Shown: one piece after another, positions 22,589 through 33,189 of the stretch
Numbering within the stretch: the first letter of the stretch is position 1
How the letters are laid out: each line of letters begins with the position of its first letter
Assembly (NCBI GenBank): GCA_036345935.2
Contig: JADWOT020000001.1
Location: 27,065,232 to 27,129,231 of the forward strand
Direction of reading: 5' to 3'
Source: Taenia hydatigena
Lineage: Eukaryota > Platyhelminthes > Cestoda > Cyclophyllidea > Taeniidae
DNA: 64,000 nt
Position numbers and translations under genes: made by a program
The notes under the pieces: model-generated
The model's input: the letters and a program-made list of their open reading frames with translations, nothing else
The model's database searches: none
What the model was told of the DNA's origin: nothing

Positions 22589-22692
22589 AGAAATGTGTAA
22601 AGTGATAACAAAGACGAGATTCGCACTCATTACTGATGCAGCTTCTTCTTCAGTGTCCATTCTAGCACGAAAACGAGCTAAATAATGCACAA
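22589..22692 (-). pseudogene. Gene Y acidic exon, inverted copy with intact splice sites
   Basis: On minus, gcattatttag precedes an exon reading RFRARMDTEEEAASVMSANL, then VFVITLHISQ with a CAG-GTAAG donor. It is slightly shorter in the acidic run than the 6423-6526 copy. Both sites look usable. It lies in a copy with a stop in its late exon. Confidence 0.5.
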
Positions 22693-22795
22693 TAAAATTT
22701 ATAAATATGGTTAACACTTCGTAGTGAGAAAGCAAACAAATTACAAGTTGCCAAAATAATCTTAACTTATCACTCGAGGTGTCATACAGCGAAAA

Positions 22796-23164
22796 GTGTA
22801 CGTGAGTAGGCATCGTAGTTGGAAAACAAAACGTCCTAACAGCCATAATATGAGACGTTTGCGTTCACTTTACCAAAGTTGCAAATCCCTTTATCAAGTT
22901 GGACCTCATTCATCAAAACTCATTCTTACTAAAATAAGGAACCGCTTAAAAACAGTTAAATCAATCGCACTCAATCCAAAGAAGTGTTTTGCATTAACAA
23001 CATCAACGCGATCAGGCAGTGCAAATGGAAATCACAAAGTTATGAAAGCAACTGCGGCTGTTTCTGAAAAGGTTGGTCTAACAAATAAACTGGTACAGGC
23101 AAAAGCATACATCGACACACTCGTAAAATTGGTGCTTATTTGCAAGAAAGCACCAAGCACGTAA
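22796..23164 (+). other. Antisense frame in the inverted R2 copy
   Basis: This 122-codon frame lies on the strand opposite to gene Y and includes SIALNPKKCFALTTSTRSGS and KVGLTNKLVQAKAYI, equivalent to 5897-6082 and 14129-14314, with an extension upstream that is also open in the 39.2-39.6 kb copy. Coding status is unknown. Confidence 0.3.
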
Positions 23165-24369
23165 TTTCCAAACACTTCGTAATGTTTTAGCACCTCTCCA
23201 CAAAATCACGCCCCAATGCTCAAATTCAAACGTCAGTAAAAACAAATAACCTCACAAACCGCAAAAAACAGTCGAAATTTATATCTATACAGGAAAGAAT
23301 GCACGTGATAAGACCTTGCAGATAAAAAGAAACCGTCAGCAGCCACATTAAGAGGCCTTTGCGTCTACTCTAACAAGTATGTGTATAAAGGAAACAAATC
23401 GACATTTAAAGTACCTCACAACAACTAGCTAACTAAAAATAATAAAAAAATGCTTGATACTTACTGGCTTCCCAACTTTTGGCAGCAGATGAAGGCGCAT
23501 TAACTCAGAAAATCTCTCCCCGAAAACACGTGCAAACTACGCAAGCCGCGCACAAATCTGGCTAATCACTTCAACGTTCGTCCGATGAAACATATAAGCT
23601 TTAAATTTTTATGTATTTTTGATAAGACTATAATTACGACAAATACCAACAGTTTCGACTTTTGGTATAATTTGGGCAGCAAGCATACGAATAACAGTTT
23701 ACAAAGTGCACAAAATAAGAACACTGTTAATATTTACATATTAGTAATATAAATGCATAATAGTGATATTGCGAGGTCCGTCAGCAAATCGTAAAAGCAG
23801 TTCGAAAACAATGAGTAACGTCATTTCGTCAATTGGTTGTACACTTCAATTAACTTCAAGCATGTGTTTTGTAGCAAAGTTCATATTCATAACGAATAAA
23901 CGCGTTGCTCAATTGGAGCAATGGACTGACCTTACTCACATTGACTTGCAAGTGTCGATCATCTTCACAAAAGATGAGCACTTGTACCAAATCCCGCCTA
24001 ACATCTTGTTGGCTGGTGGGGTGTAAGCTACGTTTTCAGATGACAATTTTTCGGTTGCGATGCCTGCACATCTCACTATACGTAGACGCAGTGGTACAGT
24101 GGCCAACTCCGTAAGTACTTCCTGATTTGAGCATCAATCACATTGGCAGTTGTTCCATTCAGTAGAGTGCCACCTGACCTTCTACCTCTTGTGGTAGCTG
24201 TCATGACATGACTGCTAATTGTCTAAACTTACCTGATCTGCCAGTAACCAGAATGCAATTGTGAAAACAGGTTCGATTCTACTGGGATAGTTGATCATGA
24301 TAGAGGTGGGAGCGCTCAACAAGTTAACAGGATTACTTTTTGTGTGGAATGATCTGAACTTTTTGATTC

Positions 24370-25055
24370 CCTCTGTCAGGCGACATGACAGCTACCCTAC
24401 CCCATCTCCACGGTTCCTCAATTCACAATTCTCGCTTCTGTGCAGCTCACAACTTCACTACTCCCCACTTCTTTTTCTCGCCTACACCTTCACAAATCCA
24501 AGTCTTCATCCCTCCCTCCTTCCTTCCTTCCTTTCTTTCTTCCTTCCGCCCTTCCTTCCATCCTTCCCTCCATCCATCTATCTATCTGTCTAATTTGATC
24601 GCGCGTCACACATCCCTCAACACCGAGCTTCCTATAAGCATACACATCTCCATTAATACTTCTTCTTCTTCTCCGTCTTAGAAGAGGAAGGAGGCTCCTC
24701 AGATTCTCCACTCTCCTCCCACAGCCAACTAACAACGACTCTTCATGATCGCAGCCCAAACGCATACAACACACACACAAACACAGTACGAAACACAAGC
24801 ACTGCAGCATACTTACAACCTATCACATGCAGCCACTACCCACGCGCAACACAAACAAATCACCCAACTACTCAGTTCTCTCCTCCAAATAATAATGACA
24901 AGGAAAATTAGTTGTCCTTCATCACCTTTATTAATTTCAACGCAAACAATCGTATCGCTAGGCAGCACATCCCATGCCCATGTGGCCTAAGTAAGAACAT
25001 AGAGAACGATCAATCATGTTAGTCTTGCGGCAATTCAAAGTCATCATGCACGTAG
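24370..25055 (+). repeat. Gene Z upstream sequence, plus copy
   Basis: The stretch matches the reverse complement of about 29405-30020, including a CCTT/CATC/TATC microsatellite (about 24515-24592) and a cacacacaaacacag tract near 24770. Frames are open by chance on both strands (24490-24810 minus, 24291-24593 plus), but the motif-poor composition does not support coding. Confidence 0.6.
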
Positions 25056-25178
25056 TAGACATTGAAGGAGCCGAGGAGGACTTCCTCATGAGCATTCTCT
25101 TCTGCGTGTACAGCTAAATGCAGATGAGCGAAGCTCGTCGGAGCTGTCTGTGTGCAGTGCCGAGTGTTCAATCTGCTG
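25056..25178 (+). pseudogene. Gene Z exon A, dead plus copy
   Basis: An acceptor (gcacgtag) and donor (GCTG then GTAAGC) bound 123 bases, the same length as the intact exon at 28087-28209. It reads DIEGAEEDFLMSILFCVYS, then an in-frame TAA, then MQMSEARRSC. The stop shows this copy is inactive. Confidence 0.7.
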
Positions 25179-25225
25179 GTAAGCGTTGTGCGATTGAGCA
25201 GCGTCAGCGTTACTGTGTGTTTCAG

Positions 25226-25400
25226 AGGAGGGCGAGCTAGTCGTGATTGAGGAGGCGGAGCCAGCGCAGCCAACGCAGCCATTGCAGCCGTCGGAGTCAA
25301 CGGAGCTGGAGGAGGTCGCGGAGGAGGAGGAGACGCTAATGCCATCATCGCCGTCTCAAGCATCGCTGGCCTCAACCACCCTGTCCCAGTCCTCGTTTCT
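25226..25400 (+). pseudogene. Gene Z exon B, truncated plus copy
   Basis: After an acceptor (gtgtttcag) the frame reads EGELVVIEEAEPAQPTQPLQ and continues through an acidic run to SSPSQASLAS. Compared with 27830-28033 the 3' end and its GTACGT donor are missing. Confidence 0.65.
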
Positions 25401-25506
25401 CATGTCTACTCCCTCCACGCATTCATTTTATGCTTTCATTCATTCATTGATGAGACTCACTCTCGAACCAATTCGGTGTGGTGAACCACTTCTTCCCTTC
25501 ACGCAG

Positions 25507-25836
25507 GCTAACAGGTGAACTACGAAGTGGAGGACTTGCTCATTCCTCACCAGGACCGTGAGGGGCAGGCGCAGGGAGAAGGGTCAGCTATGTCACCCAC
25601 CACCAGTGGCACGCCCACCTCCCACTACCTCAGCGCCTCCTCACCCAACCACGTGGTTGGTGCCTCGTGGGGAGGTGGCGACAATGATGCGGTGCAGCCA
25701 ATGAGAGTGCCAATTACACATGGATCGTCATCATCGCTCGTCCGTCTCGAGGGTAGGCAGGAGTCGGCGGCGGCCAAAACTCCCCCGCCAATCCTCTCAT
25801 CCACTCACGAAATCGTTAGTCCAGACAGCACGACGG
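25507..25836 (+). pseudogene. Gene Z exon C, plus copy
   Basis: The acceptor (tcacgcag) and donor (GACGG then GTGAGT) are intact. The exon reads NYEVEDLLIPHQDREGQAQG to EIVSPDSTTG, but the second codon is TAA where the minus copy has TTA. It is 12 bases shorter than the minus copy, which has a longer QAQAQ run. Confidence 0.7.
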
Positions 25837-25854
25837 GTGAGTGAACACCATCTA

Positions 25855-26600
25855 CCAACCCTGCAGTTGAAAAGTAACCGTCAACAGCCACATTAAGAGG
25901 TATTTGCGTCTACTCTAACAAGTGTGTGTATAAAGGGAACAAATCGACATTTAAACTACCTCACAGCAACTGACTAACTAAAAGTAATCAAAAGATACTC
26001 AGTGCTTACCAAGCTCCCAACTTTTGGCAGTGGATAAAGGCGCATTATTCCACAAAATTTACCCCCAAAAGCGCGCACCACTTACGCAAGCCGTGCACAA
26101 ATCTGGCTAATCAGTTCAAAGTTCGTCCGGTAAAACAAACAAACTTTGAATTTCTATGTATTTTTGATGGAATCATAATTACGACAAATACCAACATTTC
26201 CGACTTTTGCGTATAATTTGAGTAGCGAACGTACTAATGGCAATTCACAAAGCGCGCTAAATGAGAAAGTTGTTAATATTTGTATATCAGTAATGTAAAT
26301 GCATAATAGTGATGCTGTAAGGTTTGCCAACAAGTCGTAAAAGTGGTTTAAACGACAGCGAGGAATGTCATTTTGCCAATTAGTCGTGCACGTCTATTTA
26401 CTTCAAGCATGTGTTTTGTAGCAAAGTTCATATTCAAAACAAATAGACGCGTTGCTCAATTGGAGCAATGGACTGACCTTACCTACATTGACTTGCAAGT
26501 GTCGATCACCTTCACAAAAGATGAGCACTTGTACCATATCCCGCCTAACATCTTGTTGGTTGGTGGGGTGTAAGCTGCGTTTTCAGATGGCAGCAAACAT
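25855..26600 (-). repeat. Partial R2 copy, inverted
   Basis: The reverse complement matches about 4900-5720 and 23310-24030. It begins immediately after gene Z exon C of the plus copy. On plus, the stretch 26373-26573 reads VAQLEQWTDLTYIDLQVSIT, a frame also open at 23763-24026. Confidence 0.7.
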
Positions 26601-26772
26601 GACGTCGGCCTTTGGCGATGAGGAGCGTCCGTCTACCCACTCTCCCATGGCTTGGACGCTGTGTTGGTGGCGCTAATAAGGCATCATCTGTTTCAATCAA
26701 GCATGTAAAAAAGCATTGCATTTACGGGTCACTGAACCCGAAACGATAACGGCAACAGCAGCAACTACAGCA

Positions 26773-26841
26773 TCAACGGCGACAGCAAGAAGAAAGTGAG
26801 CGCAGCACGCGTCGGATGTTGTTACGAAGGCGTCTTCTCCA
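26773..26841 (-). CDS. Gene Z terminal exon E
   Basis: After a strong acceptor (gccttttgcctttgcag) the frame required by exon D reads WRRRLRNNIRRVLRSL, then SSCCRR and a TGA stop. It forms a strongly basic C-terminus ending in a cysteine pair, as in some membrane-associated tails; that role is inference. A second frame (minus 26697-26951) is open but not reached by in-frame splicing. Confidence 0.55.
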   Translation of the reverse strand, partial: WRRRLRNNIRRVLRSLSSCCRR

Positions 26842-27087
26842 CTGCAAAGGCAAAAGGCGTATTGAGGGAGAAAAAGGGTGGGTGGGGGAAGGGAGAGAAG
26901 GGAGGAAAGAGAGGAGAGTGTGGAGGAATTGCAGTCGCGTGTGCTACGCACATGTATGTGTCATCAAAATTGCACGATATAATGAGGCAAGAATAAAGTA
27001 GATAGCAGCATCAACAGCAGAAGCAGTCGTAGTGGTAGTATTAGTAGTGGTGGTAGTAGTAGTATAGGTAGAAGAAGGCGCACTTAC

Positions 27088-27125
27088 TGAAAGGCGAAGG
27101 GACTGTTGACGAGCCTCCGATCCAA
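27088..27125 (-). CDS. Gene Z exon D (38 bases)
   Basis: An acceptor (tctcatttgacag) and donor (TTTCA then GTAAGT) bound a small exon that accepts phase 1 from exon C and leaves in phase 0. It reads VGSEARQQSLRLS. The phase match on both sides supports it despite its small size. Confidence 0.55.
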
Positions 27126-27240
27126 CTGTCAAATGAGAGAAAAATCGATGATGATGACGACGCCGACGACGATGGACGATGGGTGATGGATGGGTTGGTA
27201 GAGAGTGGAGAGAGGTGGGTGGTAGGTGGTATTCACTCAC

Positions 27241-27582
27241 CCGACGTGCTGTCTGGACTAACGATTTCGTGAGTGGATGAGCGGATTGGTGGGGGAGTGT
27301 TGGCCTCCACCGACTCCTGCCTACCCTCGAGACGGACGAGCGATGATGACGATCCATGTGTAATTGGCACTCGCATTGGCTGCACTGTATCATTGTCGCC
27401 ACCTCCCCAAGAGACACCAACCACGTGGTTGGGTGAGGAGGCGCTGAGGTAGTGGGAGGTGGGCGTGCCACTGGTGGTGGGTGACATAGCTGACCCTTCT
27501 CCCTGCGCCTGCGCCTGCGCCTGCCCCTCACGGTCCTGGTGAGGAATGAGCAAGTCCTCCACTTCGTAGTTCACCTCTAAGC
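27241..27582 (-). CDS. Gene Z exon C, intact copy
   Basis: A 342-base exon is bounded by acceptor cttcacgtag and donor TCGG-GTGAGT, phase 1 on both sides. It reads SLEVNYEVEDLLIPHQ, a QAQAQAQ run, MSPTTSGTPTSHYLSASSPN, GSSSSLVRLEGRQES and ends VSPDSTSG. Ser/Thr/Pro-rich composition suggests a disordered cytoplasmic tail. There is no stop, unlike the 25507-25836 copy. The family is not recognised. Confidence 0.65.
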
Positions 27583-27829
27583 CTACGTGAAGGGAATGGA
27601 AAAGAAGGTGGAGGAGGAGGAGAAGTAGACAGCGAAGTGGTTCACCACACCGAATTGGTTCGAGAGTGAGTCTCATCAATGAATGAATGAATGAATGCAT
27701 AAAATGAATGCATGGATGCCTGAAAGAAATGGGAGACACAGAATGAGGGAAGGGGTAGGCAGTATGAAAGCGTGGAGGGAGTAGACATGAGAAACGAAGG
27801 ATGAGATAGACCATGTTCAAGCAACGTAC

Positions 27830-28033
27830 TGGAGGATATAGAGGACTGAGATGGGGAGGAATGGGACAGGATGGGTGAGGCCAGCGATGCTTGAGACGGC
27901 GATGATGGCATTAGCATCTCCTCCTCCTTCTCCTCCTCCTCCTCCTCCGAGAGCTCCTCCGGCTCCGTTGACTCCGACGGCTGCGTTGGCTGCGCTGGCT
28001 CCGCCTCCTCAATCACGACCAGCTCGCCCTCCT
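27830..28033 (-). CDS. Gene Z exon B, intact copy
   Basis: A 204-base exon with acceptor tgtgtttcag and donor CCA-GTACGT, phase 1 on both sides. It reads EGELVVIEEAEPAQPTQPSE, an acidic run of about 12 Glu, MLMPSSPSQASLASP and SPSQSSISS. Together with exons A and C it makes one open frame of 220 codons plus junctions. Confidence 0.65.
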
Positions 28034-28086
28034 CTGAAACACACAGTGTTATTAGTGACGCTGACGCCGCTCAATCGCACACTTAC

Positions 28087-28209
28087 CAGCAGATTGAACA
28101 CTCGGAGCTGCACACAGACATCTCCGACGAGCTTCCCTCATCTGCATGTACCTGTACACGCAGAAGAGGATGCTCAGGAGGAAGTCTTCCTCGGCTCTCG
28201 CAATATCAA
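28087..28209 (-). CDS. Gene Z exon A, intact copy
   Basis: A 123-base exon with acceptor ttacgtag and donor CTG-GTAAGT, phase 1 on both sides. It reads DIARAEEDFLLSILFCVYRY, then MQMREARRRCLCAAP. The short hydrophobic stretch followed by basic residues would fit the end of a membrane span facing the cytoplasm. Upstream exons are not resolved; a candidate at about 28265-28340 does not match in phase. Confidence 0.6.
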
Positions 28210-28214
28210 CTACG

Positions 28215-28855
28215 TAATTGCTCATTTTCTATTAACAGAAGCCTGGCATAAAGTGGCTGCAGCGAACCTACCTCAGCGTGTGTACGTAAAAGTGCAAGTG
28301 ACGTTCAAATGCGACATGCCGATTGGTTGCTTGCTTGATTGATTGATTTATTGGGCGGAGGCAATCAATACGATTTGAATTCTGCTGACAGACAGCGAGA
28401 CACATGCAGGTTGGTAGGTAGGCAGACATCAGACAGCAGACAGACGGGTAAAGAGACAAACCGGAGGAGGGGCGGGCAGGTTTAGATGCAAACGCACTAG
28501 TAGTTGGTAGATAGCCACTTGTGCCTCCATGTCGAGAGTCGTCCATTTGCTGTGGATATGCGACAGTGTTGAGAATGACAACGTCACCTTCAATTTGACC
28601 TCCTGCCTCCATGTGGGCTTATGTGAAATGAAAAGGCAAGTGAGCATAGAGTTAGGCAGGGCATGAATGATCTGCAAACAACGCAATGTAGTGTAGGGCG
28701 TACTTGTCACAACTCAAATGCTCCACCAAGTCACCACAGGTGTACGTGCGTGATTAAACTCATCTGTTGTGAGCCGCATTGTGGTGGGGAGATGGTGTCC
28801 TCTGCAAAACGCCATTCACTTTGGTTGGTAGGTTCAAGCCCTTGCCATGACAGTC
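28215..28855. other. Stretch upstream of gene Z exon A
   Basis: Short frames are open on both strands (minus 28268-28612, plus 28663-28953), with tga/gat runs near 28330. No splice-supported exon or repeat match was found. Confidence 0.35.
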
Positions 28856-28859
28856 GTTT

Positions 28860-29430
28860 ACATGCTCACTGGAGAAAGTGGCGAAATGTAGTGCAGACGA
28901 CGTGCCGCAATAGTTGGTGGGCACCAAGAACTACGTGTGTTCCTCCTTCTTAGGAAGGTGGGAAGGAGGTGAGTGAGGAGGAGGAGGCGGAGGAAAAGAA
29001 GAAGATGATGGTGGTGGTGGCAGGAGGGAGTGGGCATGGGAGAGGTGGAATAAGATAGGCAATGTGCATTCAACCCACTGGCGGATATGGACGACTGAGG
29101 TGGGGAGTACTGCGGCAAGGGGAGTGAGGCCAGCGATGGTTGAGACGTTGACGATGGTGGTGGTACTGTCTCCAACTGCTCAGTCGCATCCTGCTAGCCC
29201 TCCTCTGAAATGCACATTACTGGTGGCGACGCCTGAACTGCTTAAGTGGACACTTAGCTAGCAGCAGTGTGAAGACTTGGCGCCGCACACGGGCAGCATC
29301 ATCGACGGGCGGCATTGACTGGCTCAGCTCATCTGCATGTGCGTATACACACATGCAGAAGAGGATGCTCATGAGGGAGTCCTCTTTGGCTCCTTCAATG
29401 TCTACTACGCGCATGACGACTTTAAATTGC
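28860..29430 (-). pseudogene. Gene Z exons A and B, third copy (decayed)
   Basis: Exon A starts at 29404 on minus and reads DIEGAKEDSLMSILFCMCVY, then diverges and loses the donor. Exon B follows after an atttcag acceptor (about 29208) with an early TAG, then reads SQPSLASLPLPQYSPPQSSI. Exon C is absent. It lies in tandem with the intact copy at 27241-28209. Confidence 0.6.
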
Positions 29431-30175
29431 CGCAAAACTAATCTGATTGAAAGTTCTCTCTGTTCTTGCTTAGACCACATGGGCAAGGGATGTGCTCCCT
29501 GGTGATAGGATTGTTTGCGTTGAAAGTGATAAGGGTGAAAAAAAGCAACTAATTTTCCTTGTCATTATTATTTGGAGGAGAGAACTGAGTAGTTGGGTGA
29601 TTTGTTTGTGTTGCGCGTGGGTAGTGGCTGCATGTGATGTGTTGTAAGTGTGCTGCAGTGCTTGTGTTTCGTACTGTGTTTGTGTATGTGTTGTATGCGT
29701 TTGGGCTGCGATCATGAAGAGTCGTTGTTAGTTGGCTCTGGAAGGAGGGTGGAGAATTTGAAGAGCCTCTTTCCTCTTCTAAGACGAAGAAGAAGAGGAA
29801 AGTATTAATGGAGATGTGTATGCTCATAGGAAGCTACGGTGTTGAGGGATGTGTGACGCGCAATGAAATTAGATAGATAGATAGATAGATGGATGGATGG
29901 AGGAAAGGAAGGATAAGAACTTAAACTTGTGAAGGTGTAGGCAAGAGGAAGAGGTGGAGAGTAGTGAAGTTGTGAGCTGCACAGAAGTGAGAGTTGTGAA
30001 TTGAGGAACTGTGGAACTGAGCATATAGATGTCGACATATGAGAAGGAGGAGAAGTAAGAGGAGGGATGAACTGATGGATGGGTGTCGATGCGGTGGACA
30101 CTTGGTTGTCTGGTTGGATGATTGCTAAATTAATGAGTGGACGTAGAGGTGGTGAGCTCATAAGTGGGTCCACAA
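29430..30175 (-). repeat. Gene Z upstream sequence, third copy
   Basis: The reverse complement matches about 24390-25050, with a GATA/GATG microsatellite (29870-29905) matching the TATC/CATC tract of the plus copy. It shows the duplication includes at least 600 bases upstream of exon A. Confidence 0.65.
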
Positions 30176-30350
30176 GTGACTAACCAAGACGACATTTAAG
30201 TGGATGAATAAGTGGACTTGGTGGATCAAGGTGGATGACTGGTTGGTCAGAGTTAGGAAGAACATGCCACTAGTAAGTAACATAAGTGGCGAATTTTCGA
30301 AAATGCATCAGCCTCTATTGGTCTTCACACAAATTTTAGATAACTTGCAG
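30175..30350. other. Short unassigned stretch
   Basis: It is rich in gtgg and aagtgga words. No coding support was seen. Confidence 0.3.
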
Positions 30351-30354
30351 ACCG

Positions 30355-30541
30355 CTACCTTCCTCGTTTAATGAAATGATGGCGCTTTTTCTCTTCCACT
30401 TTGTATAATACCTTCCAATGACATTGTAAATAAATGTGATACGACATCCATTTATTTGCCTCAAGATTCACAGCAATGAGTCATGAGTCGTATTTGGTTT
30501 TTAATCTTTTGAATCTGATTTGCTTTAATTGCATCTGCTAG
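30355..30541 (+). repeat. Intron-like flank of the second USP5 UBA fragment
   Basis: It matches 11340-11515 and ends with the same acceptor (gcatctgctag). Confidence 0.65.
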
Positions 30542-30831
30542 GTGAACCCAGTGACCAACAGTGACAGCAGTGAAGAGCGGTAGCAGAGGAGAGCGTGGTG
30601 GGGCTACTGCAGCAGGGCATGGACTTTACATGCAGCGCCTATCCACGTGCCCGTCTAGCAACAGTCTCGAACAGGGAGACAACGTCGAACCACCTGGTGG
30701 GAAACTTGGATGATTGTGCTCTTAACGATCCCATCTGTAGCATCACATCGTCTCCTCTTAGTGCTTCCAGCGTCACCGCCGATCCGGGTACCCTTGCCGC
30801 ACTACTTTAAATGATTATTACGAAGGTTCTT
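30542..30831 (+). pseudogene. USP5: USP5-like UBA1-linker-UBA2 exon
   Basis: The frame from 30595 reads GMDFTCSAYPRARLATVSN, then SNHLVGNLDDCALNDPI (UBA1, equivalent to NW.M.H.DD...NP in USP5), then SVTADPGTLAALL, which leads into UBA2 (MIITKVL) after a TAA stop, with a GTGAGT donor at 30832. Relative to 11516-11684 this copy keeps the linker between the two ubiquitin-binding domains. The stop and an earlier frame break inactivate it. Confidence 0.75.
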
Positions 30832-30849
30832 GTGAGTTACCTTCCTCTC

Positions 30850-31330
30850 CCTCCTCTTTATGTAGAGAACTCTATCAAAAGTCTGATGAACTTGGCATAG
30901 TAGCGCTTCACTGCCATCATGAAGTCGTGGTGCGATGTATTAGGAACACCTACGTGAAGGAGACGATTGTCAGCCATAGGAGGCATCAGAGGTCCATGTG
31001 GTTTAGTGCTACTTTTGTTATTTCAGTAGTGCACGTGTGCGCTCCTAACGTCCGCCTACTGGAGGACACGAGAAAGCCGTGCACAAACTGCCGCGTGCCG
31101 AGTGGTAGAAGTGTGTGACAACAATGTGGAAGGTGCGATCACCGTAACCTAATCGAGTGCAGACGCATTGATGGCTTGGGTACAGCAGATGTAACAAAGC
31201 AATGCTGCATCAGTCAGCGCAACAAGCTTGACAAGAAGTACAAAGGAGGCAGTATTAAGTCTTGTTGATAGTTGCTACGAATTCTTTTCCTTTGTTGGCC
31301 ACATGGGAGAGTGCACTGCTGTGAGTTATT
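30850..31330 (+). pseudogene. USP5: USP5-like downstream segment
   Basis: VCDNNVEGAIT (about 31101-31133) is the UBA2 helix. VDSCYEFFSFVGHMGECTAV (31264-31320) is the C-terminal core strand, followed by a GTGAGT donor. The intron between matches 11700-11990. The catalytic histidine box is not included. UBA2 and core are interrupted by stops. Confidence 0.65.
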
Positions 31331-31389
31331 GATGGGGCAAAACTAGTAAGAATGTGACCTTTCCCTTCAAGACGGTGGCAGCATTCTTG

Positions 31390-31850
31390 ATTTCTTCCGA
31401 TAGTTTTGCATTCAGCAGTTCACTTCTCCAATGGGTTGTGCATGCGCACGCATGACGTTGAAATGGGCTGATTAGAGGAGTTGGAATGCGAGAGTTTCGC
31501 CTGTGGTGGAGGGTGATGTTGTTGGTGAGGGTAGGAAAGTCGATTTAGAGCCAAGGCGGTGGCAGAGTGAACAATGTGGGTTAAGCGGAGATTTCGGAGC
31601 TGTTGAAGTTGGTTCCTTCACCATGACTTCTAAGGGGAAGGTGATGCTGCATTTGAGGAACTGCAGAGCGTTCTGTGTAATCAATGGTTCTTATGAAAAT
31701 GATTTCTCATTCAACTGTTTTCTTTCTCTTGCCCACTACTGCCTTCTTCTTTTATCTGTCCTCTGTTCGATTGGAGCTGAATTTGGAACGTTTGCCATCA
31801 AGACCGCAGGTCAATCCGCTGAATGCCTGTGAACTACTTCTCTTAACCAT
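31390..31850 (-). repeat. Repeat R3, copy 2, inverted
   Basis: This is the reverse complement of 2940-3400. On minus the frame reads VMVKEPTSTAPKSPLNPHCS, then HRLGSKSTFLPSPTTS. On plus a 109-codon frame (31503-31832) is also open and reads VGSFTMTSKGKVMLHLRNC. With both strands open I cannot say which, if either, was coding. Confidence 0.7.
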
Positions 31851-32052
31851 TTGAGAGCACCAGCGACGGCGCCAACATCACCACCAGCAAACGCAAAAGG
31901 AAGAGGTGTGATGTTTCCTACCCATCTTCTTTGCTACTGCTAGTATTATTATTAGAAGCCTTTCTTTGTTCTTGGTCTCTATGTGCCGATGTGCATGTGA
32001 CTGGGTGGAGGTGGTGGAGTGAAGCACGCCTCCCCTTGGCAAGTGGTTAAGG

Positions 32053-32133
32053 AGGGAAGGAAGGAAGGAAGGAAGGAAGGAAGGAAGGAAGGAAGGAAGG
32101 AAGGAAGGAAGGAAGGAAGGAAGGAAGGAAGGA
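32053..32133. repeat. GGAA tetranucleotide microsatellite
   Basis: About 20 perfect ggaa units. Short frames across it (LPSF or PSFLPSF repeats on minus) are by-products. Confidence 0.95.
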
Positions 32134-32139
32134 GGAGAC

Positions 32140-33185
32140 AGGGGCGGCATGGGAAGTGGGGTTGATGGCCACCCAATTCCTTTGGTCTTGCAAGTGTGAC
32201 ACTTCTGACATGGTGCCTGAAACTGCACTTGAAATGGAATGCGGAATTAGTCTCGATTCCGATTAAGTCTATTCCATTTAATACCTTTAACACAATGGCA
32301 CACTAGAGGGGTAATTAAACTCGTAATTGAATGCATTGAATCCCAGTACTTGATTGAATGATGATGATGATGATCGCCGGTAGATAGACTGCGTGACATG
32401 AAAGATCCGCAGAGAAGTTTGCCCCACCACCACCTGACTACTCTTAGCAGCACTCCAAATGCACGCATTCCTGTTCCCTTCATCAACAAATTATTCATCC
32501 ACTCTGCATCCACCATTCCAAACTCATGGCAATTCACATCTCTTTCTCAATTCTTTCATGGTCAGGATCGAAAGTGCTCACCAGAATGGATCTTCCTGAG
32601 TCCACATTCATCACATCTTAAGATTGTCAAGTTAAGCTGACTTAGGTATTGTCACCAAGTATAATGGCTTTTGTGAGACTGTTGAATCTTGTCTGTCACA
32701 GAAAATCATCAACTCACGTGTAAGAACTCTCGGTTGACGAACGGGGGTCGCCAGTTCAATCATGGAAGAGCAACTGCTGACCGAAAGTGCCCACAACAAT
32801 CTCCGAAAGTGCGTAGGAATCAAGATTGATTATAAAGCGTAATTGACGCAGTTAAAATCAGCGCTCTGAGGTAGTATCAACCGCAAAGACGGAGCAGGCT
32901 TACTGCAACGAGAATCGTCTCTGAGGAATGTCACTGCATAACTGGAATGAGTGGAACCTTGATTACAAGTTCATTATAACATGCATACATGAGAGTTCTT
33001 CCAGAATTTCAGACAAAAGTCCTCCATAGCCTAGAATCTTATTGGTCTTATGCGACCACCTGACACTCCTTTTCTAATCAATCGAGCTGCTATGCAACAA
33101 ATCAGAAACAACAATTCGTATGACAGGTCTATCCTGCAATTGTACCATTGGCTACCACTCATCCAATCAGATATTCGAGAAGTCT
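32140..33185. other. Stretch without a recognised gene
   Basis: A gat run lies at 32359-32375. About 32640-32860 resembles 18300-18480. No splice-supported exon was seen. Confidence 0.4.
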
Positions 33186-33189
33186 TTTC

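Larger units (their letters stand above)
19860..24290 (-). repeat. Long repeat R2 (gene Y), copy 3, inverted
   Basis: This is the reverse complement of about 4750-9245. It keeps the acidic exon (22590-22692), the short Cys exon (about 22000-22040), the acidic/aromatic exon (about 21660-21790) and a longer late exon (20136-20445). It lacks the segment equivalent to 7745-8375 and carries about 440 bases near 20300-20745 that the plus copy lacks. It is the most complete copy of the late exon. Confidence 0.85.

Noticed and set aside
24255..24290. tRNA B-box-like caggttcgattctac
   Set aside because: No A box, acceptor stem or anticodon arm fits upstream.
24745..24990. Frames with HTQTQ-type repeats, also at 29470-29715
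   Set aside because: Simple cacaa repeat; present in two inverted gene Z flanks and open by composition only.
26944..27531. 195-codon minus frame
   Set aside because: It reads through exon D, introns and a shifted frame of exon C of gene Z; most of it is Thr/Arg/Pro low-complexity.
27233..27820. 195-codon minus frame
   Set aside because: It contains exon C of gene Z but also the preceding intron; the exon borders from the splice sites are preferred.
31979..32293. LPSFLPSF repeat protein frame
   Set aside because: Translation of the GGAA microsatellite.
32740..32780. tRNA-like ggtcgccagttcaatcat
   Set aside because: The cloverleaf cannot be formed from the flanking bases.
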